Source: Diphasiastrum complanatum (Eukaryota; Streptophyta; Lycopodiopsida; Lycopodiales; Lycopodiaceae). Taken from it: a stretch of 64,000 nt of DNA. Below the pieces are notes generated by a model. That model ran no database searches. It worked only from the letters and a program-made list of their open reading frames with translations, and was not told where the DNA came from. Location of the stretch: NCBI GenBank assembly GCA_029204225.1, contig CM055113.1, positions 16,621,745-16,685,744 on the forward strand, written 5' to 3'. Both the position numbers and the translations under genes were made by a program. Shown here piece after piece: positions 23,420 through 37,400 of the stretch; the first letter of the stretch is position 1; every line of letters begins with the position of its first letter.

Positions 23420-24690
23420 TTTGAGCCATTGATAGCCAATTCTAATGTTTATGTGAGAATCACAGAAGGGAAGATCATCATTGTTGTTGTGTATGTGGAC
23501 GACACCTTGATACTATGCAGAAGCGAAGGCTGATTGCTGGAGTGAAGAATGAGATCTCGAAACATTTCGAGATAACAGACCTAGGAGAAGCCAGATGTTA
23601 TCTAGGCTTGCAGATTGACCATGACTATGACGAAGAAAAGCTATACCTTCATCAGTCAAGGTACACACAGAAAATCTTAGATGATTTCGGGATGATAGAT
23701 TGCAAAGGGGCAAATACCCCAATGCTTGCAGGGACAGTCCTGACGAACAAAGATTGTTCGAAGACAGAAGAAGAGCAGGAGATGATGCAGCACATGCCTT
23801 ACAGGAGGCTGATCGGATCTTTGATGTATCTAGCAGACAACACACGCCCCGACATTGCTTATGCCGTGTTTAGAATGAGTCAATTTAGCACGAATCCAGG
23901 CTTAGCACACTGGAAGATCGCAAAGCGAATCTTACAGTACCTTTAGCAAACGAAAGATTATGGGCTGTGTTATTCTCGTGATGTAGGTTTCCAGATGCAC
24001 TCCTATAGTGATGCTAGCTGGGCATCTAACAAGGACGACTGTAAAAGTGTCTCAGGAAGGTGCACCATTGCAACAGGTGCAACAATTCTCAGGGTCAGAC
24101 CATTACAGCTCAATCATCCTGTGAAGCAGAATACGTTGCAACCGTGAAGATGGCCAACGAAATCACATGGCTGAGACAGTTCTGGGTGAAACCAACCAAG
24201 AGCCACTGATTCACCTGACGAAGGATCCCCTATTTCACTCAAGGACGAAACACATCGCAATCAAGTATCACTTGATAAGGAACCTGGTCACTAGAAGGGA
24301 ATTGAAGACTAGTTTCATTGGCACGAGGCAAATGGTGGCAGACATCTTCACCAAGGCCCTAGACAAAGGTTTGTTCGATAGGCAGAGGAAGAGTCTGGGA
24401 GTTATAAAGCTACCACGCTTTGAGAGGGAGCTGAAGAAACAAATTGTTTCTGGCCACAAAGCTATGATAGCTTTAGAGCTCAAGGCAGAAGAGAAACAAG
24501 GGAGCTGCGTGGTCGCGAACAGAAAAGCTTCGAGGACCGAAAACACGAAGACGACGGTCAAACGTTCGTTGACTGAAGGTCACACAAACACGAAGATAAA
24601 AGGTTCGTGGACCCAATGCGACCTAATGACAAAGCCAAAGGCACAAGAAGACACGAAGACCCAAGCGACGACGGATCTCCACGCGTGAAA
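23420..24690 (+). mobile_element. Ty1/copia RT-RNase H relic
   Basis: Begins in RT near the YVDDTLIL active-site strand, then EITDLGEARCYLGLQI, SLMYLADNTRPDIAYAV, ADIFTKAL. A different copia lineage from its left neighbour. Gag, protease and integrase are absent. Few breaks, so younger than the neighbour. The basic, Lys/Thr-rich tail to 24688 may be untranslated sequence read through. Confidence 0.8.
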
Positions 24691-25290
24691 GGACAGATGA
24701 GATCGCAGAAGTACCAAGAGCACGTCATCCTTCGGAGACTGACATGATACCGTTAGGACGTGCCTAATCAGCCGTTCTTGTAATCTCCTGATTTGCTAAT
24801 CGTGTCCTCCTCTCTACATACATGTAGATCCTAATTATTAATTATGCAGTTGTAGTAGATTGGCAATATACCAATGTAAGTTGAGCACTGTGTAGCCAAC
24901 AAGCTAAGGTTCAAGAAGTCCGCTAGTAAGCACGACAAGTTTTGATACGCGAAAGACAGAGTTTCTTTCGCGCCGACGTGTTGTGTGGTCTTTCACAACA
25001 GCGCTTAAGAAATTCTCTGATAATGCAATAGATGTTTTATGCAGAAGAGTTTCTTGTTTTGAATATGATCAAATGCTTAATTGTTTGATAGTTGTATGTT
25101 TGTAATCAGCTGGTTTCAATCTTATTCTACACACTGGTTTTTACGTTGTCGAATGCATAAGTAAATTCTATGTAGGTCAACAGTGTCTGTCCTCACTTTG
25201 GAGGATTGTAGATCCTATCACAAAGGGTAGTAGACCCGAGGACAGAATCGAATTCCATCTGGGTTTGTTTCTGTGAGAATCTCAACAGCG
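24690..25290 (+). mobile_element. probable LTR of the copia relic
   Basis: Follows the RNase H end. Right side ends CTCAACA next to GGGTATCAAAGG, which resembles a tRNA-Met primer-binding site. Left boundary not fixed. If the primer-site reading is right this is a 5' LTR rather than the 3' one, implying a rearranged copy. Confidence 0.4.
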
Positions 25291-25901
25291 GGTATCAAAG
25301 GACGAAACAATTCGTGTCTGGATACCCATTGCACCCTTATCAGAGTGCAGATTTCCCAACATAAACAAGCAACAAAGTTTCTTAAACTCACTCACCTGAA
25401 AAAGACACCTCATATGTCAAAGAATGGTCAGCGGGGCAAAGCTAAAAAAGGACAAGAGCTCCCCTTGAATCCACACAATGAGGACATACAAGAGAAGAAT
25501 AAACCAAGAGACTTTGAGGTCTTGAGTTTTATGCTCGCTAACATGGTCGTGGGTGATTGAAAAGAAACCAGAGCCATACCTAAAATTTTGTTCCACAACA
25601 AAAAGCTTTATTGTGCATGGGACAATCAAATAAAACAAGACTATTAATACATGTGGAGAAGCTCTGCCATAAGCAAAAGATTCATATAGTTAAAGAACAA
25701 AAAAACCAAAAACAAAGACTGCATTTCAGGGGAATAAAAATTAAAAAGTTCATATGCTCAAGCTCACCTAAAAGTGACAGCCTCATTAAATAACATAATG
25801 CTAACGGAGCAAAGAGAATTAAAAGATGAAAAACAAAATTCTTTTCAATGCTGTAACTCATGTAGGAACCTTTTAGCAAATGATCACAATATGAGAATAA
25901 A

Positions 25902-26010
25902 TATCATAGCAAAGCTCAAAAAGTTTGTGTATCTGATTTACTGTCATAGCAAAGCTGAAAAAGTTTGTGTACCTGATTTTTAACTATCATAGCAAAGCTG
26001 AGAAATTTTG
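25902..26010 (+). repeat. two-and-a-half-copy tandem repeat of about 42 bp just upstream of the host gene
   Basis: Units start near 25902, 25944 and 25986 and share TCATAGCAAAGCT followed by AAAAGTTTGTGTA and CTGATTT; the third copy is partial. The array ends about 25 bases before the candidate TATA box, so copy number could influence promoter spacing. No known binding site was recognised in it. Confidence 0.75.
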
Positions 26011-26034
26011 TTCCTCCACTGGATGTCTACCATG

Positions 26035-26047
26035 TGTATATATGTAG
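26035..26047 (+). promoter_or_regulatory. candidate TATA box of the host gene
   Basis: TGTATATATGTAG lies about 100 bases before the start codon, a plausible distance for a short 5' leader. Support is the motif and its position only. Confidence 0.4.
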
Positions 26048-26146
26048 CCTCATGTGAGTAAGGTGACGAAGGAATCTCATTCTTGTGGTTGGAATTGGGC
26101 GAGCTCAAAATATAGTGTAGAGGGTTGGAAATCCGAAGGTGGATGA

Positions 26147-26675
26147 ATGAATGCTCTCAATATCCTATATAGAAAAGTTATATCACTCGGTTGTGGCCAC
26201 TGCCATACAATGCAGCACCTATCCTGGACTTGCACCTGCCCAATTCAGCCCAAAGTATTTGCTGCATTTCAAGCCTTTGGTGCAAAAAATGCTGCATCAT
26301 CTCTACTGATCATTCATCCACGGGTATTAAACCAAAAAGGCGAGTTTGCACACCTCTGGGATTACAATTTGGTGGTGAGATGTGGTCGCCGGTCCTCAAG
26401 ATTGTGCAGACGCCATGGCCCTTCTTCGTTAAGACCGCAAAAAGTTCTTGAATTTGGTTGCAATTGCTGCTGCTGCTCCTTAGCAGCTCCCAATGGTGGT
26501 TCAACTGCGAAATTGACCAGACCATTGCCAGAGCTTTCTTGCGGATTGAAGCAGCAAGTTGTCATTCTTTGGTTCAAAAATGACCTTCGAGTTGATGATC
26601 ATCCCGGCCTTATAACTGCCAGCAATAGCGATATCCTACTTCCGCTCTTCATTTTTGATCCTGCTGTCTTCAAAG
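26147..26675 (+). CDS. exon 1: transit peptide and start of photolyase-type domain
   Basis: Encodes residues 1-176 plus one base. The first 130 residues are rich in Ser, Cys and basic residues and poor in acidic ones, as expected for a plastid transit peptide plus variable linker. The photolyase strand [10 protein letters not shown] follows, then the second strand LLPLFIFDP. The donor GT is at 26676-26677, phase 1. The open frame continues a little past the donor, but those residues do not resemble the family and are intronic. A second in-frame ATG at 26207 is an alternative start. Confidence 0.88.
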
Positions 26676-29600
26676 GTGCAATTTGTCTTTTCACTATTTG
26701 GGAGTTTAATTTCTGACATTGAGGATGACAGCAATTTTATATAAAACTAAAAAATTAGAGCTAACGTGAAGTGTGGCTTTACCCTGCCTCCTTTGTAGCA
26801 ATCCTTATGTATGCCAAATCATGTCATTAACTTCAACTTATCTTTTGATCTTCTATGAGCTAGTGAGGAGTGAGATTCACTGATTGTAAGTGTGGAGTCT
26901 CTAAGCCTTTGAGCCCAGGGTACCCTCAGCAACACGTTTTATTTTTTTAAAATTTGAGGTGCCTGGGCAGCCATGTGGCATCCGGGAAGCCTGGGATATA
27001 ATCCCATAAGCACAGCCTCAATATATCTTTTTAACCTAATAATACTAAAAACAATATCCTTACCTACTGGGATGATGGGTGCATGTGGAATTGGGCGCTG
27101 CAAGAAACCATGGGAAGGCAAAGTTAGGCTCTTCCACCCAGCCAACACATTCTTTTGTAGTGAATGCCCCTCTTAGGCCCTGTATCAAGGAGCCTGATGT
27201 GTCAAAGACAGTGTTTCGAACGCGCTTTGGACATTATAAGTTCTTGGTCATGCCTTTTGGTTTGACTCAATGACGTTCATGAATGACATACTCAGAGACT
27301 TTATAGTAGGTTCATCATTAATTTTATCGATGACATCCTAGTCTACAGTAAGTCGATTCCAAACAGTCTTTAGGGCATTGCAAAGACAATGTTTTGCATA
27401 CTAATCATAAAAAAACCGAGTTGTGTATGACTCGGTGGTCTACCTGGGTCACATAATGATAAAGAGGGGATAGTTGTAGATCTAGCTAAGGCGGATGCTT
27501 AGTTGCCCGTTCCGGAACGGAGCGCGTTCCGTTGACCCTCAAAATAAAATAAAATAAATACGTTTTTTATACGAAGGATTTTTACACTTTAATATTTAAT
27601 CCGTTCTATTTTTTCTTTGAAGCTTTACCTGATAATTATTATCAATTACAGAAGATCCTTACCTGCTCAAATTATCAAAAAAGACACCAAGATAGAACGG
27701 AATCTGCTTTATCCGATTTATCTGAGAATCTATCTGAGGCTAGCAGTATCTATCAAGTAAGAAAAAATTATCAAAGAAGACACCAAGATAGATCTGAAGC
27801 TTTATCTGAGGCTAGCGGAATGATCCTGACATGTGACCGGTGGTAGTATTCATGGGTTAAGGGAGTAGGCTAAGTGGATTGATCACCCACATGTGCGCCA
27901 AGTGCCCTGGGATTGGAATAGCAGGCAGTGTGCTTAGACTTTTAGTAATATACATCAGTCTTTGAACTTACAATCATTTTCAGAACTGAAAGTTTCTTCT
28001 CTAACTGGATAATTGATTTTCTGCTTATCTCATCTTTGCTGAAACTGCAAGCTTTAGTCTGAAAATTTGTAAACTCTCTCTTGATGAATGTTCTTTCCAG
28101 GTCAAATGCTAAGGATTAAATTCTTTAGCTAGTGATCATAAATTGGATAACTGCTCGAATTGTTGAGTGAAACTCTTTAATATTTTTGGCATATTCTTTA
28201 GTTTTTGACAAGAGTATATGCCCCTTGATCTATTAGGAATGTGATTTCTCTTCCACCTTCATCAGCTGTTGATTACTAATTTGCACAAAATTGGCCGTAC
28301 TCACTAAACTTGCAGGATGGGCCAACAATCTTCTAGAATCTCTTGTAGATGCTGTTTTGAATCTCCGGTTAAGCCTCCAAAGTCTCGGGTCTGATTTATT
28401 GGTTGAAGAAGGGGCATCAAAGGATATTCTATTGAAGCTTGCAAAAGAGGTTTTGTACTTTTCTGCAAATTTAATGTGTAGCAGAGTGGTAACTTCTCCC
28501 CATAGTATTAAACTACCAGCAAATTTTCCTGATTAGCAATTACACATCAAATGAGTAGAATGTAAGCATCCTCTGTTCATGAATGACGAATAGAGGAGCA
28601 TGTGCTCGATGTTGTGAAGGTTTTTTTCTGTGCTCTTCTGTTGAGTAGGTTTACAAATCATCAGCTGACATGTATCTAAAACATGTGCTGTCCAAATAAT
28701 AATATATGTTTGTTGACAAAGTTGCGTGAACATTGCTTTTAAACGCGTGTTATAAGTTAGAAAATGATTCTTCAAATTAGGTTTTTCTCCCTTAGACCAC
28801 AGTACTGAGGTAAATGTTTATGATGCCCCTTTTAGAGGATCTTTCTTTTTCTCTAACTAACCTCATCAATGCTATTTCTGGAAGTCCTTTCCATCAAACT
28901 TATCAATCGACCTGACATCCCTGGTACTTGAAGAGCTTGCCATCTCCTTTTTTTCATAGTGCAGCTTCAAAATACCAAGGATTGCAAAGCTTCCATGGTA
29001 CTTCAAGTAATTTTCCCCTTTATTGACCACAAAAATCTCAATCACATTGCAAAAAAATGCATAATGCATTTTCATGAAAGTTGTGCACTCCAAGAGGAGA
29101 AGCAAAAGCACATACTGATTCATGTAACTAACATAATTTCATGATTCCATGATTGATGTCTAACCTCTGGCTACCTCAACAAATGTCTAACCAAAAAGCT
29201 TAAAAGATTCATCTAAGTAGCATAATTTCATGATTCCATGGTTATTGTCTAATCTCTAGCTACCTCAGGAAATTTCTAGAATATGAAATTTGGGGCCTAC
29301 AATGTACACTTGCTATTCTCCAAAACAGGTTATAATGAAATTTGCAAAATGCTAAAGTTAAACCAAAATTCAAATGAAATTGTTAAAAAGAAGCTGCAAC
29401 ATTGGTTGCTGGAAACTCTGGAGTCGTGACCTTTGATCTTTAACAGCAATGTTACTAGTTCGCGCCACTTTTGACCTTATTTCAATTTTAAATGGGCCCT
29501 GTGGAGCAACTGATGGCAAGGCTCTCTTCAAATCATTTTCATAGTAAACATATACAGGTTTCTAGATAACTCATTCCCTCTCCATATGTGGTCAATTTCC

Positions 29601-32600
29601 CCCTTACATGACTGCAGTTCTTTATGCAGCACTCTGGTAGAGTTATCAGTCAAGTATCACTATTACTACTTGGACAGTTCATGTCTGATCGATAATTGTA
29701 GTGTCTTTCCACTTAAACATATCTCTAGTCTACAGGCTCCTCTAGCTGGCTCAACTTGCTGTCCTGAAATTATGCAGATTCTCAAGCAATATAGAATTTA
29801 ATTTTTTTGACGGGTTGTATCAGGTAGGTGCAACAGATATTATCACTGAAGAGGAAGTAGACCAAGGAAGGATTGAACTAATATCTTCAGTCTACAAATC
29901 CTTGTCAAACTTGTCTGTGAAAGGAAAACCGGTTGAGGTCACCCAGTATCGGTTGTCCTTATATGAAACTGAGGTAATAAAGATTAGATTTCACTTAAAA
30001 AGTACTAAAATGTGAATGCTACTAATCCTTTATGTATTCCTAGATTGCACAAATATCTAATCTGTTTCTTTGTGAGACTGATAGCAAAGGACCAGAGGTT
30101 GACTTGGAAACAGGATGCTGGATTGTTAGGAAAACTTTAGAGATGCTAATGTCTAAATGATTCTTGTATGTCAGGGTTTAGGTGCGCTCACAGAAAGTTA
30201 TAAGGATTTTCAAAAATTGAAAACTCATGTGGCTCTTCCCATGGCACCTCCTACATTCTTACCACCGTTCCCAGAGGGCGTGCACAGAGGTATGTTGCAG
30301 TAACTGGCTGGGAATGTGTGTGAAGCTTTGAAGCTTGTTTTCATGGTGTAAAGTATGAGAGTCATCTGCTATTTGAATGAGTTTATGTGTAGCTTACCCT
30401 ATGATTGATTATGGGCAGCCAAAGTAGAAGCTGATTCTGGACTTATAAAGGCTATTCTTCCATAAGTGTAGTACAAAATGGCATATATCTAACTTTTTTG
30501 AATGCCTGCCGGATCAAGACTGATTGGGCATCTCATGTGATTATAAAGGCTGATATTTAACGCTTGTTTTGGATAACTGTAGGCAATGTTCCATCTCTCA
30601 ATGAACTAGTTACTGTTTCTAAGCGACTTCAAGCAGAGAGTCCCTGGGCAGAATCTCTGGGAAGACATCCTGCAAGTATTCTCTTGGAAGGTGAATTGAG
30701 GTTAGCTGAGAATTCAGCAAATTCAGAACTCTGGGGATTGAAAGGGGTTTTTACGTGGCGAGCAAATTATTTGTCAGCCAGCCCATTTGACGAATCACAG
30801 AAAAGAAGAAAGAAATTGTCAGACAAGGTTCATAAAGAAGAAGAATGGGTTCTAAGAGGAGGTGAAATTGAAACTTTAAATGCTTTACATAGCTATCTAA
30901 AATTTCTGGAGGCAGCAGTTACCGATGACTCAGTAAAGTAAGTGACTGCTTGATAAATAATCACATTAATTTCTTTTTCGTGGTTGCTACTTTATTTTGT
31001 ACTCACATGAAACTCTTTGATAGATCATAGACCTTTAGAAGCCTTGCTGCTCCTCTTCATTGAGAAGACATCCTGGTTGTACCTTTATGCAAATTTTTGC
31101 AAGATAACTCAATCCTGCGGCCTCATACAACAGGGTTTAGATCAGTCAAAGTGTGATATTATCCTTGATGTGCAGATTGTATCGTGCTGTTTGGATGACT
31201 GAAAGCAGACCAGGAACCTCCTTCAGGGAACTGTTTGGCACATCTTTGGCTCTAGGAATGCTGTCTTGGCGTAGAGTTTATCAAGTTGCTTTGGAATATC
31301 AAAGGGCACGATCTGGAGGCTTTTTATCCTTGTTGAGCTCCACTTGTTTCACAATTGCAGCAGCTATTGCAGAAGCACAATCAAACCAAGTATGTGATGA
31401 GCTTTAGAGGATCTTTGACTGAATTTCAATATAATCAACCCTGTATTTTAACTTGGAAGCTTTGATCATGCTGATTAGTATATAAGGTTGATTATGGCAA
31501 CAAAAGCACTACAATACATAAAATGTGCTTAAACTCTGCAACTTTATTCTTAACAGAGTTTGACATTCTATTGTTTGCAGTGGCACAGGTTACTTGCTTT
31601 GAAAAGTCGAGAAGAAGCCAAAAATAAAGGCTGGCATTCCCGCACATGGATATGGCGTGGTTTTTTTATCCAGGTGTTATTTGCTTAACAACCTTGTTAT
31701 ATAGGAAACTTTCACCATGTGGCATTCGTATTTGATTGGGATGTGCTTGTTTTATGTTGCACGTACGGTCTATCAAAATTCAGAGTCTGAATGAGGCTAA
31801 TAGATAACCAGGTTATCTTATTAGAAAAACAGGCATGGTGAAGAGGACAAGCCATGTTGCCAAAATATTCAAGTTGTACTTTTGAACATCCCGTACATTC
31901 AACTATGATGTGTGATCATTCGATTGACTCCACAAACCTATCTGCAGTATACAGCTCATGGTGAACAAGGCCAGGCTGTAGTCCTTGTTCATGGTTTTGG
32001 AGCCTTCTGGGAACATTTTCGACAAAACATAAAAGAACTTGCCAAAATGCAAAAGCGAGTGTGGGCAATTTCTTTGCTAGGATTTGGAAAATCAGAGAAA
32101 CCGAACGTATTATACACTGAGCTTCTCTGGGCTGAGCTTGTTAGAGACTTCATCATGGACGTCGTCCAGGAGCCAGTTAGTCTTGCAGGCAATTCTATTG
32201 GAGGTAATTTATTAACTACAGTGTGCTGCTACACCTTCTACTGATGTCAATTGTTCATGCAACAGAGTTTTTTTTAGGTATCCCTAACTGGATATGTGAT
32301 CCACTGTTTTTTTTTTTTGGGAGGATGGTGTGATTGGTTTTAGTTGTTGATGTGTAGATAGGTAGGTATTTTCTGTTACTCCTAACTGATATGATTTTCT
32401 TTGTTGTACCTGAGAACGGACCTCTTCCAGAATGACCAGTAAAGAATTCAAATTTAAAAAAAAAAGCTTTGCAAATAGGATACTAGTGGTTGCATCACAT
32501 AGTATGCTTCATCAGCTGAACCTTTTTTTCGTTCATTGACCTTACACCTACTGATGCCAATTGTGCACTTCATGCTAGTGGAAAAAGCCCAATGAATCAT

Positions 32601-34438
32601 TTTCTTGATGCAAAAGTGTATGTCAAGTATCTTCAACTGGATAAGTGATCTATGTTTTTTGTAAAATGGTGTTATTTGTTTAACTGGCTGGATGTTTTGT
32701 AGACTAGGTAGGCATTCTGTTACTCCTAGCTGATATTATTTTGTTTGTTGTACCAGAGAGTGGACTTCTTCCATAATGACCAGTAAAGGATTCAAATTTC
32801 AAGAAAATGCTTTGCAAATAGGATACCAGTGGTTGCATCACGTAGTCTGCTTCATCAGCTATGACCTTTTGTTCACTCACTGACATTACTTATAGAAATT
32901 ACAAATAAAAACCGGCATTTTCTGTGGTAAGTTTGGCAATGTGTCTTACTAGGTGTACTATCATCAAGTCATTTTGTCTTCAAGCCCTTTCCAAACACAA
33001 ATACCTCCTTTGAAATGTAGAAAGTGGATTACGATGATCCCATCCTAGAAATAGCTATGTTGAGTTCAGCCAGCAATCTACAAATCCATGGTTAGCACCT
33101 CACTGTGTTTTGAGGAAAAAAAAACTTGTTCTTTGCTGCTTGCTTGAGCAGGCCACTATCAATAGTCCATGATAACCTGGTCCAATTAGATGGAAACCTT
33201 GTTTACATTCACTCACACTTGCTATAGTTGATGAGGTTGAGCTTTTGACTTCCAAAATAGATTGCCCCCTCCATTTGTGAATCTCTCAATCAAAACTTCT
33301 CTCATGTTTCTTTTGTTCTCTATTCTCTATCTTGCTTTTCAACTTTCCATTTCTTTTGAGATCCTGCCCCCAAGAAAACTGCATTCATTTCATGTATAAT
33401 TGTAGGAACATGATTGGTAGTGCTATATGTAGATGATCTAGTAATCATTGAGATGAGCAAAATCTTGTCAAGGCCATCAAAGCTGATTTCTGCAAGCAAT
33501 TTGAGATGACAAATTTAGATTTCATGCATTTCTATCTAGGAGTAGAAGGATGGCAAAATAAAGATGAACTTAGACTCTTGTAAAGCAAATATCATCAATG
33601 AAATCTTGAAGACATTTCATATGTTTGCTTGCAAGCCACTAGCTACACCTAGTGAGGTGAGTAAGAAATTGTCATGTACTGATGATAGTGGTCCTACTAA
33701 TATCATATTGCAAAGTTGCACGTTCCGTTCCGGAATGCAATCCGGAACGTGATCCGGAAAATTCCATTAGGGTTTCCCAGATCGCAAATTGTTTTTGTTT
33801 TTTTATTTTTCAAAGGCTGCCAATATGGGTATCATGTGAAAGGATTGAGCAGTTATGTTGCTTGGTTTCAGATGGTTAACCCCCAGTATCAGCTATTCAC
33901 TTCAATCAGATACTGAAGCAAATGAATATCAGAAACAAAATCGTTTTTGCAGATATATTCATTGGCTATTTTTGCGGTCTGAGACAGCGTTTCTGGTCCT
34001 GGATCACACAATCCGGATAGTTTTTGCAATGGATCGCAATCTGCTGCAACTCAAATATATTGTTTAATCAATTAGTTGGATATCTTATATATCATACTAC
34101 CACATGACTAGATATTTTCTGTGTGTAAGCTTAGTCATGCTTGTAAGTCAATAAATTAATAAGTTTATGAATGACAATTTGTTAGATAAATAACCAAATT
34201 CTTGAGGACAAATTAGTAGTTCCTCATCCCAATGCTCAACAAATAGATATGTTGGCACTCACTATAGATTGTACAGTTTACTCCTTTGATCACAACTGAA
34301 GAAAACATATACATAGAGAAGCAATGCTATCTATAATATAAAAAATGCAAGAAAATAGATCTCTCGATAGCAATAATATATATACACAATAGTAGAGATT
34401 TAGCCTCAGAAATCTTTGAGGGAATAATGCCCAGTACA

Positions 34439-34472
<34 letters not shown>

Positions 34473-37400
34473 ATGTTCAGCCGTCTTTGTCATCATATAG
34501 AACCATCAAAATTGGTCTTCCCATAATGGCTCTAAAACCCACAAGTTGTTGTAACTTATAAAACTTGCAAGTGAATTAAGATCCAATTGTATAATTAGTC
34601 TATTCATACCTTTTGCAAGACATTTCTCGTTCATTGTTTTAACTTGGTTTTATCTCAATGCATCATTATTCCCACAACTCTTATGTGATGTGCAGATATA
34701 TGAGGCTACTATTGATGGGGGCCAAGATAGTTCTCTAACTCTAATAAACATCACATTGTTGTTCATATTTGGAAGCTCATTGAAGTCGAAAGATGAAAAT
34801 AGCATCATGGACTTCATCCTCAAATGTACTTGTAGGTTCCCGAATGCATTGAATGCCTAGTTCTATTTGGTATTCTAATAGCTTAAAATGCTCATTCTAA
34901 TAAGAGGACTAGATTTTTTGGGGATGTACTTGTGTACTAGCATTCTCTTGACATTATTCATACTTTGTTGTGATCAAGGATACATTGTTGCGTTGGTGGC
35001 TGGACTTTGGCCTTCTCTTGTGCGGTCCTTAATACTTTTGAATCCAGCTGGTAGAGTGATACCAGAGTATGCATCTTGCAAGTATTTGAAGGTAAGGTCT
35101 TTCTAGTTGGTTGAGCAAACATATCCCTCTAATTGTAAGCATCTTGCAGTTCATCTTTGTTGTAACTAGCTAGGGTTTGATTGTCAACTTAACTAATTAC
35201 TCAAACAAATTTTAAGTAATGCTAGCAATTGATTTTTCATGGTTTTGCAATGCTAGTTATAATTACTCTGTTGAGCAAGAAATAGGAATACAATTGACTA
35301 TTGTTTTATATGAACTTATCCATGTGAGACTCAATACTAGTAGTTGACCAGAAACTTTAGAAGGATGAAAAAGTGATACAAGGAGAATAATATAATTTTT
35401 TGTCTACCCGTCATGCACTTATACAGCCAACAAAAAATTCAGGAGTTGCGTGGATTGGTTCAAGATTTCTTCTATTGTACTTGCAAACCCAATGTCGTGA
35501 CACTTTAAAGAAATGCTATCCAATAGTAAGTACAAACTTTAATTTTTTGGCACTTGCTATCAATTATTGTCTTTTATTCCATTCACGAGCAGCTTGATGT
35601 GGTGTATATCCTCTTAGGTTATGATTTTCTTTGAAGCATTACTTAGCTAGGTCCTACATTTGTAGATTACTTTTGCAAGCCATGTTGTATGTGCACCTGC
35701 TATGAACTCAATCACATACATTGGCATCAAATGAAGTATAAAGACAACAAATTACATACACAAAAAATTTTCCAACTAAGAAAACAAAATGAACAACAAT
35801 CACTGTAGATGGTTTACACAGACTTTCCACTAAGATGTTGGAAGTTAATGCTTCCTTACAAAGAACTCAAGACACCAAAATCAGTAATTTGAGAAATGAG
35901 AGTCTTTGGCTCCTAGTTATAGTTATGGAATTGGCTCATTACATTCGCCGCATCCATTCTTTTATTCGTTATTATGCATAAGCAGGCCTAAGGGCCCTCA
36001 GTATTCATATACTGGCCTTGGGCCCTATTTGGTCATATTTTTAGGACTTGGTTCACGTTGATTTGGAGTGGGGGTCCTCCTACTGGGAAGGCGCACTATT
36101 TTCCTTCCAAATCCTATTCCCTCCCTTTTTTGAATCCTCTATTTGATTCATATATAGGGCAGCATTGTATTCCTTTATTCAGCTGCTTAAGTCCTGCTTT
36201 CTAGCATAGCCAGTGAATCTTAGCTTGTAACTCGGTATCAGAGCACTTTCCTGCAGATTTGGTGGTGGCTGTCCAGCGCCCTACCACCCATCACTTTCAT
36301 CGATTTTCTCCGTCATTTTTTTTGCAGATTGGTGGTGGCTGTCCAGCGCCCATTTTCAGCGGTTCTCTTCACCGACTTGCTGTCCGTTTCGGCTATTGAT
36401 TGGAGGCTAATTGGCACCTTACTTAAGCACCTTTTCTAGCCTATTTTTCTTTTCAGCATATTGTGGATCTTGGTAGTTGCTGCCTAGCGCCCTATTATCT
36501 CACCATTCTCGACGGATTTCTCCATCGACTTGCTGCTCATTTTGCTGATTATTTGTCGGCTGTCTAGCGCCCTCTTTCAGCACTTTTTTCAGCTTATTTC
36601 GTGCGAGTTGAGGATTCGGATTGGTGGCTGGTTGGCGCATCTATTCAGTCATATCTTCAGCTTTTACCTCTCTTTGTTGGCACTACTGATTGGACGATGA
36701 ATCAGCACCCACCCAGGTATTGCTTGCGCCCATTTGCACTTCCTTTTTTGCACCTACTTGTTGTCTTTTTGCTCACATACTGCTCTTTTCTAGCCCCCTA
36801 TTTCCCTCTCATATTTGTCATTTTGTTGCCTCACACCCTCCTTCCTTTTTTCATTTTGTTAGAACCCTTCTACTTATTGGCCTTGCACATTTGTTGTCCA
36901 TTATTCTACTTTCTCAGCCCCTTATTTTTTGATTATTATCCATCTAGCAGAAGCTGCCTCTGCTATCGCTGTAAGAGTCCAGATCATCTAGCCCGTGATT
37001 GCCGACAGTCTCCTGGTCCTCCTACCGCTGTGTTTTACCATGAGCTCTAACTCCTGATGATTTTGATGTTTATATCTAGATTCTTGATACTCCTGACCCA
37101 CATTCTGTTGATGAGCCGGCTGACCCGCTTCCTGATGATCGCTTGCCATGCACAACTTGCTTATGCTACTCGGGCTGGGCATCCTGGTCCTCGTTCTATT
37201 CGGTTACGTGTCCGTGTTGGATTATTCTCTCACTAAATCGACTAATCGACATTTTAATCTTCGTCTAACTTTTATCCAGACCTACAGTTTTCTTCGTGTT
37301 TTTACACAGCCTGCATAACTACTCGAAACGACTCACAATGATAGTTTACGTTCATTTTTGTAGACAGACTGTTTACGACCAAAGCCACCGACTTGCATTA

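Noticed and set aside
26676-26716. Continuation of exon 1 to a stop in the same frame
   Set aside because: The added residues do not fit the family, while the GT donor at 26676 joins exon 2 in phase with conserved sequence.
34290-34496. Open frame across the AC microsatellite
   Set aside because: Cys/Val alternation comes from the dinucleotide repeat only.
36233-36244. tRNA-like GGTATCAGAGC words (also at 37880, 50589, 54819)
   Set aside because: They are primer-binding sites next to LTRs, complementary to a tRNA end; no tRNA cloverleaf surrounds them. No tRNA or rRNA gene was found in the window.
36601-36932. Leucine/phenylalanine-rich open frames that look like membrane proteins
   Set aside because: CT-rich DNA in the gypsy leader and gag gives hydrophobic translation in several frames; the only convincing motif is the zinc knuckle near 36963.
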